A stretch of 64,000 nucleotides of DNA from Amycolatopsis tucumanensis (GCF_021654135.1 NZ_JAKGSD010000001.1:124001-188000), one strand, 5' to 3'. Positions 35,086 through 48,792 are shown, counted from the stretch's first letter. Program-made: numbers and translations. Notes: generated by a model from the letters alone, not told the origin.

Positions 35086-36281
35086 TCACCCGCCGATCAC
35101 GCGTCGAGCGCGCAGCTCCTCGACCCGCGCGGACGGCAGCAGTTCGGCGAGCACCTCGGCGGTGTGGCTGCCGAGCTCCGGCGCGGGCGACGGCCCCGCC
35201 TGCCGGCCGTCGAACACCAGCGGCGGGCCGGCGCGAGGTAGCCGCCGATGCCGGGCTGCGCGAGTGGCGCGAACAGCGGGTGCCGCGCCAGCGCCGGATC
35301 GCGCGCCAGTTCGGCGAACGTGCGGTAGCGCGACCACAGCACCGACGTCGGCCGCAGCACCCCCGCCACCTCGTCGCACGTGCGCGCCTCGATCCACGCC
35401 CCGAACAAGCCGGCGAGCACCTCCCGGTGCCGGTAGCGGTCGGCGGCTTTCGTGAAGTCGGCGGCGAGCGTGTCCTCCAGCGCGGCGACGACGGCCTCGG
35501 TGCCGGTCGCGGTGACCAGGTCGCGCCAGTGCCGCGGCGTCAGGACCAGCACCATCAGCCGGGCGCCGTCGGCGGTGCGGAAGTCGCGGCCGAAGTCCCC
35601 GTAGATCTGGTTGCCGATGCGGCCGCGGGGATCGTCGCGCAGCTGCGCCTCGGCGAGGTAGCCGAGGTTGCCCGCGGTCGCCAGCGCGACGTCCTCCAAA
35701 GCCACGGTCAGACAGGCGCCCTCGCCCGTGCGCCGCCGCAGCCGTTCCGCGGCGAGCAGCCCGACGGCGAGGTACAGGCCGGTGGCCACGTCCCACGCGG
35801 GCAGCACGTGGTTGACCGGGCCGGTCCGGTCCTCGGGGCCGGTCAGGCCGGCGAACCCGCACGCCGCGTTGACGGTGTAGTCGACGGCGGTGCCGCCGTC
35901 CCGGGTGCCGTGGAGCTGGACGTGGATCAGGTCAGGACGGCGGCGCCGGAGGTCGGCGGGGGACAGGCCGGGCCGGGGCCGCGCGTTGGTCAGCACGATG
36001 CCGCCGTCCGGCCCGCTCGCCGCCACCAGGTCGGCGACCAGCGCCGCGCCTTCGGGGGAGCGCAGGTCGATCGCCACCGACCGCTTGCCCTGGTTGAGCC
36101 CCGCCCAGTAGAGGCTTGCCCCGTTCGGCGCGAGCGGCCAGCGTTGCCGGTCGGCCCCGCCGCCGAGCGGGTCGACGCGGATGACGTCGGCGCCCAGCTG
36201 CGCGAGCGTCATCCCGCCCAGCGGCGAGGCGACGTAACTGGACAGCTCGATCACCCGCAGCCCGGCCAGCGGCGCCGTCAC
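35086..36281 (-). CDS. CaiB/BaiF CoA-transferase, apparently frameshifted near its 3' end
   Basis: Family III CoA-transferase. From GTG 36281 the frame has AGLRVIELSSYVASPLGG, DVIRVDPLGGGADRQRW and the catalytic Asp164 in LPAWDVATG. At about 35228-35234 the frame breaks. The true C-terminus (GPPLVFDGRQAGPSPAPELG ... ending at the TGA at 35086) is in another frame, while the original frame runs to 35097 with a meaningless arginine-rich tail. Restoring one base in the GCGCC/GGCCC run gives a normal YLAPGPPLVFDG join. This may be a real mutation or a sequencing indel. It is first main gene of the GntR-divergent operon. Confidence 0.82.
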
Positions 36282-36397
36282 CGGGCGTCCAGGTCGAGGC
36301 GGTCGCTGGTCAGTGCGCGCACGTCCGTGAGTGCCGGGTTCTCGACCGGGACCGGGCCGCCCGTCTGCCGGGCATCGGCCACACAGGTCGCGATCAC
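36278..36397 (-). CDS. Small ORF (39 aa) coupled to the CoA-transferase
   Basis: GTG 36397 follows a good GGGGAG ribosome-binding site and encodes 39 residues (MIATCVADARQTGG...). Its stop overlaps the CoA-transferase GTG (GTGA), as at other coupled junctions in the operon. No family recognised. It could be a leader peptide or the relic of a longer gene. Confidence 0.4.
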   Translation of the reverse strand: MIATCVADARQTGGPVPVENPALTDVRALTSDRLDLDAR

Positions 36398-36441
36398 GGC
36401 GACTCCCCTCGGGCGGTCCGACAAGCACTCACAAAGACTCT

Positions 36442-36510
36442 ATTCTATAGAATCGGCCTGATGTCAGCCGCCGGTTACCGACCTCACACTTTTTCTATGG
36501 GATATAGGAT
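36442..36510. promoter_or_regulatory. GntR operator candidates in the divergent promoter
   Basis: ATTCTATAGAAT (36442-36453) is a perfect 12-bp palindrome. A related imperfect site TTCTAT-N5-ATAGGA lies at 36493-36509 and includes TAGGAT (36505-36510), a -10-like hexamer for the GntR gene. The first site overlaps the predicted minus-strand promoter. Autoregulation and operon repression are inferred. Confidence 0.6.
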
Positions 36511-36540
36511 GGCCGCGGATGTCCGGCCTGGAGGCGCGTC

Positions 36541-37239
36541 ATGGGTGCACCGCACGGCCGCGGGAGCAGCCTGCGGCGCACGTCGTTCGAGAACAAGCAG
36601 CAGCTCAGCGAAAAGGTCGCCGCCTACATCCGCGAGGGCATCATGGTCGGCCAGTTCCGCGCCGGCGAGTACATCCGCACCGAGCGGCTGGCCGAGGAGC
36701 TCGGCGTCAGTCCGACCCCGGTGCGGGAGGCGCTGATGCTGCTGGGCAGCGAGGGGTCGGTGCGGTGGGAGCCGCGGCGCGGCTACCGGGTCGTGCCGCT
36801 GACCACGCGGGACGTCGGCGACCTGTTCCGGGTGCAGGCCTTCATCGCGGGCGAGCTCGCCGCGCGCGCCGCCACCGAGCTGCGGGACGAGGAACTGGAC
36901 CTGCTGGAGGAGACCCAGGCCAAGCTGGAGCAGGCCGAGCGGGACGGCGACTTCGACCTCGTGGAGACGCTGAACTACCGGATCCACCGCACGATCAACA
37001 AGGCGTCGGACTCGGCGCGGCTGGCCGTCCTGCTCGGCGTCACGGTGAACTACGTGCCGCTGGGGTACTACGCGTCGATCGAGGGGTGGTCGTCGGCCTC
37101 GGCCCACGACCACAGCTCGATCTTCCAGGCCTTGCGGGCCCGTGACCCGGAGGGGGCCCGCAAGGCGATGTCGGCGCACATCGAGCACGTGGGCGGGCAG
37201 CTCGTGGAGCACCTGCGCCGGCGCGAAGTGCTCAGCTGA
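36541..37239 (+). CDS. GntR-family regulator (FCD/FadR subfamily)
   Basis: A 232-residue regulator. The winged helix (KVAAYIREGIMVGQFRAGEY, LAEELGVSPTPVREALMLLG) is followed by an all-helical FCD ligand domain (NYRIHRTINKASDS with metal/ligand histidines, HDHSSIFQALRARD). FCD members sense carboxylates. It is divergent from the CoA-transferase operon and is its likely repressor. The 3' end overlaps the convergent methyltransferase gene by 8 bp. Confidence 0.9.
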   Translation: MGAPHGRGSSLRRTSFENKQQLSEKVAAYIREGIMVGQFRAGEYIRTERLAEELGVSPTPVREALMLLGSEGSVRWEPRRGYRVVPLTTRDVGDLFRVQAFIAGELAARAATELRDEELDLLEETQAKLEQAERDGDFDLVETLNYRIHRTINKASDSARLAVLLGVTVNYVPLGYYASIEGWSSASAHDHSSIFQALRARDPEGARKAMSAHIEHVGGQLVEHLRRREVLS

Positions 37240-38047
37240 CCGTCTTCGTCGCGACCGCGACCAGGTACTCCCAGTCCGCGGCGAACGTGCCGTCGTCGGC
37301 GAGGTTGTTCTCCTCGGCGAGGGCGATGAGGTCGGCGCGGAAGGCCTCCCGCCCGTCCGGGGACAGGCGTTGCGCGGCCATGTGCGTCGGGCCGTAGTGG
37401 GTGAGGAAGAAGTCGGCGAAGTGCGCCGGGTTCGCGAACTTCTCCCGCACCGTCGCGGTGGTGCACGTCAGGCCGGTGACCCGGTCGCCGAACAGTTCCC
37501 GCACGGTCTCCTCGGTGCCCCAGCGGGTGGGCGGCAGGGCGCCCGCCGGTGGCGGCGCGTGCCGTCCGACGGTCGCGAGCAGCTTGCCGATGAACCCGGC
37601 CGGTGTCCAGCTGGCCATCGCGATCGTGCCGCCGGGGCGGCAGACGCGGAGCAGTTCGTCGGCGGCGCGCTGGTGGTCGGCGGTGAACATGACGCCGATG
37701 GCGGAGAGCACGACGTCCCACTCGCCGTCGGCGCAGGGCAGGTTCTCGGCGTCCGCCTCGCGGAACCGCACGTCCAGCCCTTCCGCCTCGGCCCGCCTGC
37801 GGGCGACGTCGAGCAGCGCGGGCACGTAGTCGATGCCGGTGACGCGGCAGAACCGGCGGGCCGCGGCGAGCGCGACGTGCCCGGTCCCGGTGGCGACGTC
37901 GAGCACCTTGTCGCCGGGCCGCAGGTCCGCGGCGGCGCACAGGGTCTCCGCGAGCGGGACGGTCAGCCACGCGACGCGCCCGTAGTCGCCGCTGCTCCAG
38001 GTCTTGTGCTGCCTGGCCTTGATCTCGTCGAAGGTGGTGGTGGTCAT
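37232..38047 (-). CDS. Class I SAM-dependent methyltransferase
   Basis: A 271-residue methyltransferase. Motif I VLDVATGTGHVALAAA, the acidic loop FREADAENLPCADGEWDVVL and the post-motif RVCRPGGTIAMASW are typical of UbiE/COQ5-like small-molecule methyltransferases. ATG 38047 overlaps the stop of the GNAT gene (ATGA). It is the last gene of the FAD oxidase-GNAT-methyltransferase operon. Substrate unknown. Confidence 0.9.
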   Translation of the reverse strand: MTTTTFDEIKARQHKTWSSGDYGRVAWLTVPLAETLCAAADLRPGDKVLDVATGTGHVALAAARRFCRVTGIDYVPALLDVARRRAEAEGLDVRFREADAENLPCADGEWDVVLSAIGVMFTADHQRAADELLRVCRPGGTIAMASWTPAGFIGKLLATVGRHAPPPAGALPPTRWGTEETVRELFGDRVTGLTCTTATVREKFANPAHFADFFLTHYGPTHMAAQRLSPDGREAFRADLIALAEENNLADDGTFAADWEYLVAVATKTVS

Positions 38048-38556
38048 CGTGATCCTTTCTCCGGTTGTGACAGGGGCAGTGCGAGCGTGGTGACGCCCTC
38101 GGCGTGGAGCCCGCCGTAGGGCGCGATTTCGGTGAGGCCGTACGAGCGGTACAGGTACTCCGCGCCTGGCATGGCGTCCGGTTTGGTCTGCAGCCACAGC
38201 GCGGTGAACCCGAGGTCGGTGGCGGCCGCGACGGCCGCGGCGATCAGGTCCCGGCCCAGGCCGTGCCCGCGCGCCCGCGGGTTCACGTACATCCGCTTCA
38301 GTTCGCCGGTGCGGCCGGCGAGCCGGTGAACCGCGACCATCCCGGCCGGCCGGGAACCGAGCCGCGCCGGCACGAGCGCGCCGGCGGGCGGCCGGTAGAA
38401 GCCGGGCAGGTCGTCGAACTCGGCGACGGCCGCCGGCTGCGCGGCGGTCAGGTCGAGACCGACGTGCGTGCCGATCCAGTCCAGGTATTCGCGCAGCAGC
38501 GACCGGGCGTCGCGCGAGTCGCGGTCCGCTTGCGCGTGGGTGAGGGTCGCGGTCAC
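38044..38556 (-). CDS. GNAT-family N-acetyltransferase
   Basis: A 170-residue GNAT. The acetyl-CoA loop is VNPRARGHGLGRDLIAAAVA, preceded by LKRMYV. An N-terminal YLDWIGTHVGLDL segment is common to a GNAT subfamily. The GTG start overlaps the FAD oxidase stop by 4 bp, and the stop overlaps the methyltransferase start by 4 bp. Substrate unknown. Confidence 0.88.
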   Translation of the reverse strand: MTATLTHAQADRDSRDARSLLREYLDWIGTHVGLDLTAAQPAAVAEFDDLPGFYRPPAGALVPARLGSRPAGMVAVHRLAGRTGELKRMYVNPRARGHGLGRDLIAAAVAAATDLGFTALWLQTKPDAMPGAEYLYRSYGLTEIAPYGGLHAEGVTTLALPLSQPEKGSR

Positions 38557-39929
38557 GGCTCGGCCTCGCCCGCGGGGATGCGCTGGTGCGTGCGGAAGAC
38601 GTCGTGCGGGTCCCACGCGGCCTTGACCCGGGCCAGCCGGGCGGCGCTCGACCCGAAGGCGCGGCGCATCCGGGCGCCGCCCTCGTCGCCGAGGAAGTTC
38701 GGGTATGTCGCGCCAGCCGACCAGGGCCGCAGGTCGTCGCGGAAGGCGTGGGCCAGCGCGCGGCACCGGTCGTCGTCGGCGGGGTCCTCCCACAGCAGCA
38801 GCGGGTGCACGATGAACCGCGTGTCCCGCCCGGCCAGCGGCGAGTGGTCCGGCCCGGTGCGCGCCACCGCGCCGCCCCAGGCCACGACGAACAGCTGCGA
38901 CGGGCCGGCGGGCAGCTCGGCGGCGCGCCGCACGAGCGCGTCGATCGCCGGATCGGGCAGGTCGGTGACGTTTTCGGCGGTCCAGTAGTTGCGGTAGCCG
39001 GGCGGGTCGTCCAGCGAGCACTGGAAGTCCGCGTAGGGAGTCGGGCCGAAGAAGTCGGCGGCGGGGCCCAGTGTCCGGATTGGACCGAGCGCCCGCGCGC
39101 CCGCCTCGACCGAGCCCGCCCACATTCCGGCGATCGCCACCGCGGGCCGTCCCCGCAGCGACGTGTCGTCCGGTCCGGTGACGAACGCGCACGCCAGCGA
39201 CAGCTCGTCCGGGGCCGTCCGCATCACCTCGCGGAAGGCCCGCAGCACCTCGCTCCCGCGGCCGGCGTCGAACAGCGCCACCCCGGCGTACACCTCGGGG
39301 CCGACCGGGTGCAGCGCGAGTTCCAGCGCCGTGACGACACCGAAACCCCCGCCGCCACCGCGCAGCGCCCACAGCAGGCCCGGGTTCTCGTCCGGGGTGG
39401 CGCGGACGATCCGGCCGTCCCAGGTGACCAGTTCGGCGGCCAGGAGGTTGTCGCAGGCCAGGCCGTGCTTGCGTTCGAGCCAGCCGGAGCCGCCGCCGAG
39501 CGTCAGCCCGGCGACGCCGGTGGTGGACACGCGCCCGCCGGTGGTCGCCAGGCCGTGCACCTGGGTCTCCCGGTCCAGGTCCGCCCAGATCGCGCCGCCG
39601 CCGACGCGGGCGACGCGGCGGTCCGGGTCGACCTCGACGTCGGCGAGGTTGCGCAGGTCGAGCACCAGACCGTCGTCGCACAGCGAGAGCCCGGCGACGG
39701 AGTGCCCGCCGGCGCGCACCGCGACCGGGAGGTCGTGCTCGCGGGCGAAGGCCAGCGCGGCGACCACGTCCTCGGCGGCGACGCATTCGGCCACCAGCCG
39801 CGGCCGCCGCCGCACCATCGTGTTGAACAGGCGGCAGCTGTCCTCGAAGTAGGGGTCGCCGGGTTCGTGCACGCCACCGTCGAGGCGGAAGCGGAACTCC
39901 GCGATGCCGGCGGAACGGGTCGTCGTCAT
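38553..39929 (-). CDS. FAD-linked (berberine-bridge-like) oxidase
   Basis: A 458-residue oxidoreductase of the PCMH/BBE type. RAGGHS supplies His76 for 8-alpha-histidyl FAD. The second covalent site of bicovalent enzymes is absent: GVAGLTLGGGSGWL has alanine where cysteine occurs. The C-terminal BBE segment (ATYPNFLGDEG, LARVKAAWDPHDVFR) is complete. It likely oxidises a sugar, alcohol or amine-type small molecule. It starts an operon with the GNAT and methyltransferase genes, 81 bp downstream of the LuxR-TPR regulator. Confidence 0.9.
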   Translation of the reverse strand: MTTTRSAGIAEFRFRLDGGVHEPGDPYFEDSCRLFNTMVRRRPRLVAECVAAEDVVAALAFAREHDLPVAVRAGGHSVAGLSLCDDGLVLDLRNLADVEVDPDRRVARVGGGAIWADLDRETQVHGLATTGGRVSTTGVAGLTLGGGSGWLERKHGLACDNLLAAELVTWDGRIVRATPDENPGLLWALRGGGGGFGVVTALELALHPVGPEVYAGVALFDAGRGSEVLRAFREVMRTAPDELSLACAFVTGPDDTSLRGRPAVAIAGMWAGSVEAGARALGPIRTLGPAADFFGPTPYADFQCSLDDPPGYRNYWTAENVTDLPDPAIDALVRRAAELPAGPSQLFVVAWGGAVARTGPDHSPLAGRDTRFIVHPLLLWEDPADDDRCRALAHAFRDDLRPWSAGATYPNFLGDEGGARMRRAFGSSAARLARVKAAWDPHDVFRTHQRIPAGEAEP

Positions 39930-39973
39930 GGCCCCAGCATCGGCGCGGTGGTGCCCGCGCGGCTTCGCCTGGA

Positions 39974-39997
39974 CCGGCCATGCCGGCGAATGGCCGG
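39974..39997. promoter_or_regulatory. Dyad upstream of the FAD oxidase operon
   Basis: CCGGCCAT (39974-39981) and ATGGCCGG (39990-39997) form a perfect inverted repeat with an 8-bp spacer, 45-68 bp before the FAD oxidase start. Candidate site for the adjacent LuxR regulator. Confidence 0.5.
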
Positions 39998-40010
39998 AAC
40001 GGGCCAGTGC

Positions 40011-41606
40011 TCAGAGCAGTCCGGCGCGGGTCGCGGCCGCCACCGCCGCCGCGCGGGAGGGCACGCCGAGTTTGGTGCGGATGTTGGCGATGTGCCGGTG
40101 CACGGTGTGGGCGCTGAGGAACAGCCGCCGCGCGATCGCGGCGTCGTTCAGGCCCTGCGCGACCAGGCGCAGGATGTCGGTCTCGCGCGGGCTGAGGTCG
40201 CCGCTCGCGCGGCCGGTCCGGGAACCGAGGAGCGCGAGCGCGTCCCGTGCCGCCTTCGCCGCCGCGGCCGCCTGCCCGGCACGGCCGAGCGCGCCGAGGG
40301 CCTCGGCGAGGACGAGCCGGGCCTGCGCCGCCTCGAAGGGGGCCGAGCACGCGGTGAACAGGTCGAGGGCGTCCTCGGCGGCGCGCCGCGCGGGATCGTG
40401 CTCGCCGCCCGCGACGAGCACCTGCGCGCGGACGAGCCGCCCCCGCCCGTGCATGTACGGCGTGGCGAGCGGCTCGATCTGCTGTTCCAGCCGCCCGGCC
40501 GCCGCCGCGGCGCCGTCGTGGTCGCCCGCGGCCGCCAGTGCGCGGGCGAGGAGTTCGAGCGCGGGCAGGCGGTCCAGGACACCGGCCTCGTCGAGCCGCC
40601 GCAGCACGCGGTCGGCGGCGTCTGCGGCCGCGGTCGGGTCGCCGGCGGCCAGGTCCAGTTCGCCGAGCGCGACGATGGCCTGCGGCAGCGGCAACGCGGT
40701 CTCGAACAGCGCCCGCGCCTCGGTGAGGTCGCCCTGCCGCACCCGCAGGCGGCCCAGCCGGACGGCGGTCGGGCCGGCCAGCGCGGGCCGCGTGGTGCTC
40801 AGGTCGGCCATCGCGTCGAGGAGTTCCTGCTCGGCCGACCGCCAGTCGCCGCCGGTCGCGAGGACCTCGCCGTAGGCGGTGCGGCAGGCGCCGAAGAAGT
40901 GCCTGCCGTGCCACGCCGACGACCAGGTGTGCAGGGCCCGGCACCACTGCTCCGCGCGGGCGAAGTCGCCGACGTCCGCGCACGCCGACACCGTGTGGCA
41001 CAGCGCCCAGCCGGGCGCGACGGCCTCGGCGAAGTCCTCGCCGACGGCCAGCGCCGCGGACTCGTCGAGGAAGCCGAGTCCCTCGGCGATCGATCCGGAC
41101 GCGACGAGCGCGCACCCGAGCACCGCGAGCGCGACGACCTCCACGCCGGTGTCGGCGATGCTCCGGGCCAGGTGCAGCGCCTCCCGCGCGAGCCGCTCGC
41201 CGGTGACCGGATCGAAGTGCGCCAGCAGCGCCATGTCCGCTTCGAGCACGACCAGGAAACCCAGCTCGGGACAGGCGCCGGTGACCAGTGCGCGGCCGCG
41301 CCGGATCCACGCCGCGGCGAGCGCGTCGTCACCGCGGAAGTCGAGGTGGTCCGAGGCCAGCCACATCGCCATCCGCGCCGCCGCGCGGTCGTCGCCGCGG
41401 GCCCGGTAGCCGCGGTAGGCGCGTTCGCGGGCGGCGATCGTGCCCGCCTCGTCGCCCAGCCACCAGGCCGCGCGGCTCAGACCGTCCCAGGCCTCGGGCG
41501 TGTCCGCCGCCGACGCCGTGGCGAAGTGCGCGTGCGCCTCGGCCCACGCCGCGCGTTCCAGCGCCAGCCGGCCCGCGGCCAGCGCGTCCGTGGTTGCCGC
41601 ACTCAT
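40011..41606 (-). CDS. LuxR-family regulator with TPR-like sensor
   Basis: A 531-residue regulator. About 450 residues of alanine-rich helical repeats (TPR-like, e.g. AHAHFATASAADTPEAWDGL) precede a C-terminal LuxR HTH (LSPRETDILRLVAQGLNDAA, LFLSAHTVHRHIANIRTKLG). No P-loop is present, so it is not a complete MalT/LAL ATPase. It probably controls the downstream FAD oxidase operon through the dyad at 39974. Confidence 0.88.
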   Translation of the reverse strand: MSAATTDALAAGRLALERAAWAEAHAHFATASAADTPEAWDGLSRAAWWLGDEAGTIAARERAYRGYRARGDDRAAARMAMWLASDHLDFRGDDALAAAWIRRGRALVTGACPELGFLVVLEADMALLAHFDPVTGERLAREALHLARSIADTGVEVVALAVLGCALVASGSIAEGLGFLDESAALAVGEDFAEAVAPGWALCHTVSACADVGDFARAEQWCRALHTWSSAWHGRHFFGACRTAYGEVLATGGDWRSAEQELLDAMADLSTTRPALAGPTAVRLGRLRVRQGDLTEARALFETALPLPQAIVALGELDLAAGDPTAAADAADRVLRRLDEAGVLDRLPALELLARALAAAGDHDGAAAAAGRLEQQIEPLATPYMHGRGRLVRAQVLVAGGEHDPARRAAEDALDLFTACSAPFEAAQARLVLAEALGALGRAGQAAAAAKAARDALALLGSRTGRASGDLSPRETDILRLVAQGLNDAAIARRLFLSAHTVHRHIANIRTKLGVPSRAAAVAAATRAGLL

Positions 41607-41646
41607 CCGGTGCTCCCCGCGTTGGTGGGACCACCGTAGAGCGGAA

Positions 41647-42579
41647 TCAGTTCATCGTCACGGAGAAGTCGGTGACGGTGAAGCGGGCCGGCACGCCGCC
41701 GGTGGAGCAGAACTCGATGCCGTAGCCGATCTGGTTGACGGTCGGGTTCGGCGGGATGTAGCCGCGGCCGACCGACCAGTCGATCATCGCCTTGATGTCG
41801 ATGGCGCCGGAGTACTGGGTGGACTGCGCGACGAAGGCGAGGTAGTCGTCGCCGTCGTACCAGACGTCGTAGGTCACGCCGCCCGCGGTGTAGGTCGCGA
41901 CCTTCTCCCCGGAGGGCACCTGGTTGTGGTTCTCCGTCCACACCATCAGTTCGGTGACCCCGGGCTGCTGGCCGACGCCGTTGAGCCAGATGTCGTAGGC
42001 GACGTTGTAGATCCCGGTGGCGGGACCGCGGCCGGCGAACGTGGAGGTGATGGTGGAGTAGTCCGACAGCGGGGCGCCGTCGAGGTTGTTGATGTCCTTG
42101 TGGACGTTCGGGTAGGTCTTCACCGACGTGGTGTCGGGCTGGGTGGAGTCGACGTACCAGTTGTCGTAGGAGCAGGCGTACAGGGTCTCCGGGCCCGCCT
42201 CGTCCTGGTTCCACATGTTGTTGTGCACGTAGTAGCCGCCATTCGACCAGCCGCCGTCGGGGTCGCTGGTGGTGAACACCGGGTCGGTGCAGGTCTCCTC
42301 CGGCGCCGGGGTGCTCGCGGCGGAGGTGGCGGACGTGCTCCGGGGCGTCGTGCCGCTGGACTCGGTGGACGAACTGGGTGTGCTGGGTGTGCTGGACGGG
42401 GCGCGGGTCGTGCTGCTCGCCGCGGCGCTCGTCGGACTGGGCGCGGGGCTCGCGCTGGACGAGGTGGCCTGGCTACTGCGGGAGGCCTGCGCGGCCCAGG
42501 AACTCCCGGGCTCGCAGGCGGTGGCGCTGAGCAGGACCAGGGGAGCGGTGAGCAGCACCGCCGGCAACGTGCGTTTCAT
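41647..42579 (-). CDS. GH12 endoglucanase-like lipoprotein
   Basis: A 310-residue secreted glycoside hydrolase family 12 enzyme. The signal peptide ends in a lipobox-like ATAC near residue 22. A ~70-residue Ser/Thr/Pro linker (to ~94) separates it from the catalytic domain. ELMVWTENH contains the nucleophile glutamate (about residue 208) and GYGIEFCSTGG the acid/base glutamate (about 288). GH12 enzymes cleave beta-1,4-glucans or xyloglucan. The gene is single, with a dyad (42614-42626) in its leader. Confidence 0.92.
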   Translation of the reverse strand: MKRTLPAVLLTAPLVLLSATACEPGSSWAAQASRSSQATSSSASPAPSPTSAAASSTTRAPSSTPSTPSSSTESSGTTPRSTSATSAASTPAPEETCTDPVFTTSDPDGGWSNGGYYVHNNMWNQDEAGPETLYACSYDNWYVDSTQPDTTSVKTYPNVHKDINNLDGAPLSDYSTITSTFAGRGPATGIYNVAYDIWLNGVGQQPGVTELMVWTENHNQVPSGEKVATYTAGGVTYDVWYDGDDYLAFVAQSTQYSGAIDIKAMIDWSVGRGYIPPNPTVNQIGYGIEFCSTGGVPARFTVTDFSVTMN

Positions 42580-42974
42580 GTGCGATCTTTCCGTGTTCCG
42601 GTTGGTCCCCCAGCCGAACGGTTCGGAAAGCTAGCACAGATAACGGGAAGATCACATCACCATCACGGGAAAGTGTCCGCTGCGCCACGTCCTCCCCTGG
42701 CAGCGCGGTGAACACGGAACCACGTGAAGACCTCGCGCACGACGAGATCCTCCTGTCCATGAGCAGGCGGCCCAGTACACCCCGGACAGCCACCCCGCGT
42801 AGTCCACCGGCGGGATCGGGTCAGCGGTGTCCCGGCCGCCTTCGACTTCTCCGACAGCGTTTACCGGGTCGCGACCCCGGAAGCCCGGAACAGCCCGCGA
42901 TCGCCGCCTCGCGCCGGCCCTCGGCGAGTCCAGCGCCGTCTGTGCGCGGCGTTCGACGGCCGCTCGTGAGGGGG
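42580..42974. other. 395-bp gap with a dyad; no convincing gene
   Basis: CCGAAC (42614-42619) and GTTCGG (42621-42626) form a perfect dyad upstream of the GH12 gene and may be its operator. The remainder up to the MFS stop has only short open frames with no ribosome-binding site or recognisable family. No terminator hairpin was evident. Confidence 0.45.
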
Positions 42975-45237
<2,263 letters not shown>

Positions 45238-45265
45238 TCAATTGGACACAACTGGAGGGACTGAC

Positions 45266-45967
45266 ATGACTGAGACGGTGGTCCTGGTGCACGGCGCGTT
45301 CGCCGAGTCGGCCAGCTGGAACGGGGTCATCGCCCGGCTGCGGGAGCAGGGGCGCCGGGTCGTGGCGGTGGCGAACCCGCTGCGCAGCCTGGCGGGCGAC
45401 GCCGAGTACCTGCGGCGGGTGCTGTCCGGGATCGACGGCCCGGTGGTCCTGGCCGGCCACTCGTACGGCGGGATGGTCGCCACGGAGGCTGCGGCGGGGA
45501 ACCCGCAGGTCAAGGCCCTGGTCTACGTCGCGGCGTTCGCGCCGGAGGCGGGGGAGTCGGCGCTCGGGCTGTCCGGCAAGTACCCCGGCAGCACGCTCGG
45601 CGGGACGCTCGACTCGGTCCCGCTCGGCGACGGCAGCAACGACCTGTCGATCAGACCGGACGAGTTCCACGGCCAGTTCGCGGCCGACGTGCCGGCGGAC
45701 GAGGCCGCGCTGATGGCGGCGACGCAGCGCCCGGTGCGTGACGTGGCCCTGTCGCAGGAGGCGACGAACACGGCGTGGCGCGACATCCCGTCGTGGTTCC
45801 TGATCCCGCTGGCGGACAAGAACATCCCGGCGGCGGCGCAGCGGTTCATGGCCGAGCGGGCGGGCGCGCGGAAGGTCGTCGAACTCGACGGCGCCTCGCA
45901 CGCGGTGGCGGTCTCCGAGCCGGCGGCGGTCGCGGACCTGATCCTCGAAGCGGCGAAATCCGCCTGA
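45266..45967 (+). CDS. Alpha/beta hydrolase (EstC/salicylate-esterase-like)
   Basis: A 233-residue hydrolase. LVHGAFAESASWNGVI is the oxyanion region, AGHSYGGMV the nucleophile elbow, and GASHAVAVSEP carries the histidine. The family includes pyrethroid and methyl-salicylate-type esterases. ATG 45266 follows TGGAGGGA. It is divergent from the TetR-pump operon, which suggests a detoxification role. It is followed by a strong terminator. Confidence 0.88.
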   Translation: MTETVVLVHGAFAESASWNGVIARLREQGRRVVAVANPLRSLAGDAEYLRRVLSGIDGPVVLAGHSYGGMVATEAAAGNPQVKALVYVAAFAPEAGESALGLSGKYPGSTLGGTLDSVPLGDGSNDLSIRPDEFHGQFAADVPADEAALMAATQRPVRDVALSQEATNTAWRDIPSWFLIPLADKNIPAAAQRFMAERAGARKVVELDGASHAVAVSEPAAVADLILEAAKSA

Positions 45968-45979
45968 CGTGAAACGAAA

Positions 45980-46012
45980 GACGGGGCCCGCGCGGAGTGC
46001 GCGGGCCCCGTC
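45980..46012. terminator. Perfect 14-bp hairpin terminator between convergent genes
   Basis: GACGGGGCCCGCGC (45980-45993) and its exact complement (45999-46012) flank a GGAGT loop. It is placed between the esterase stop and the argG stop, so it can serve both directions. Short T-run only. Confidence 0.85.
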
Positions 46013-46024
46013 GTTCCAGGAGCG

Positions 46025-48788
<2,764 letters not shown>

Positions 48789-48792
<4 letters not shown>

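Noticed and set aside
38557..41310. N-terminal extension of the GNAT gene to about 1088 residues
   Set aside because: The upstream part is out-of-frame reading of the FAD oxidase and LuxR genes. The GTG at 38556 overlaps the oxidase stop and gives a normal GNAT length.
38586..41639. A 1017-residue open frame on the plus strand
   Set aside because: Antisense shadow of the GNAT, FAD oxidase and LuxR genes; arginine/glycine-rich with no recognisable fold.
42580..42793. Possible short gene on the minus strand upstream of GH12
   Set aside because: The frames overlap the GH12 signal region or lack a ribosome-binding site, and their translations match no family I recognise.
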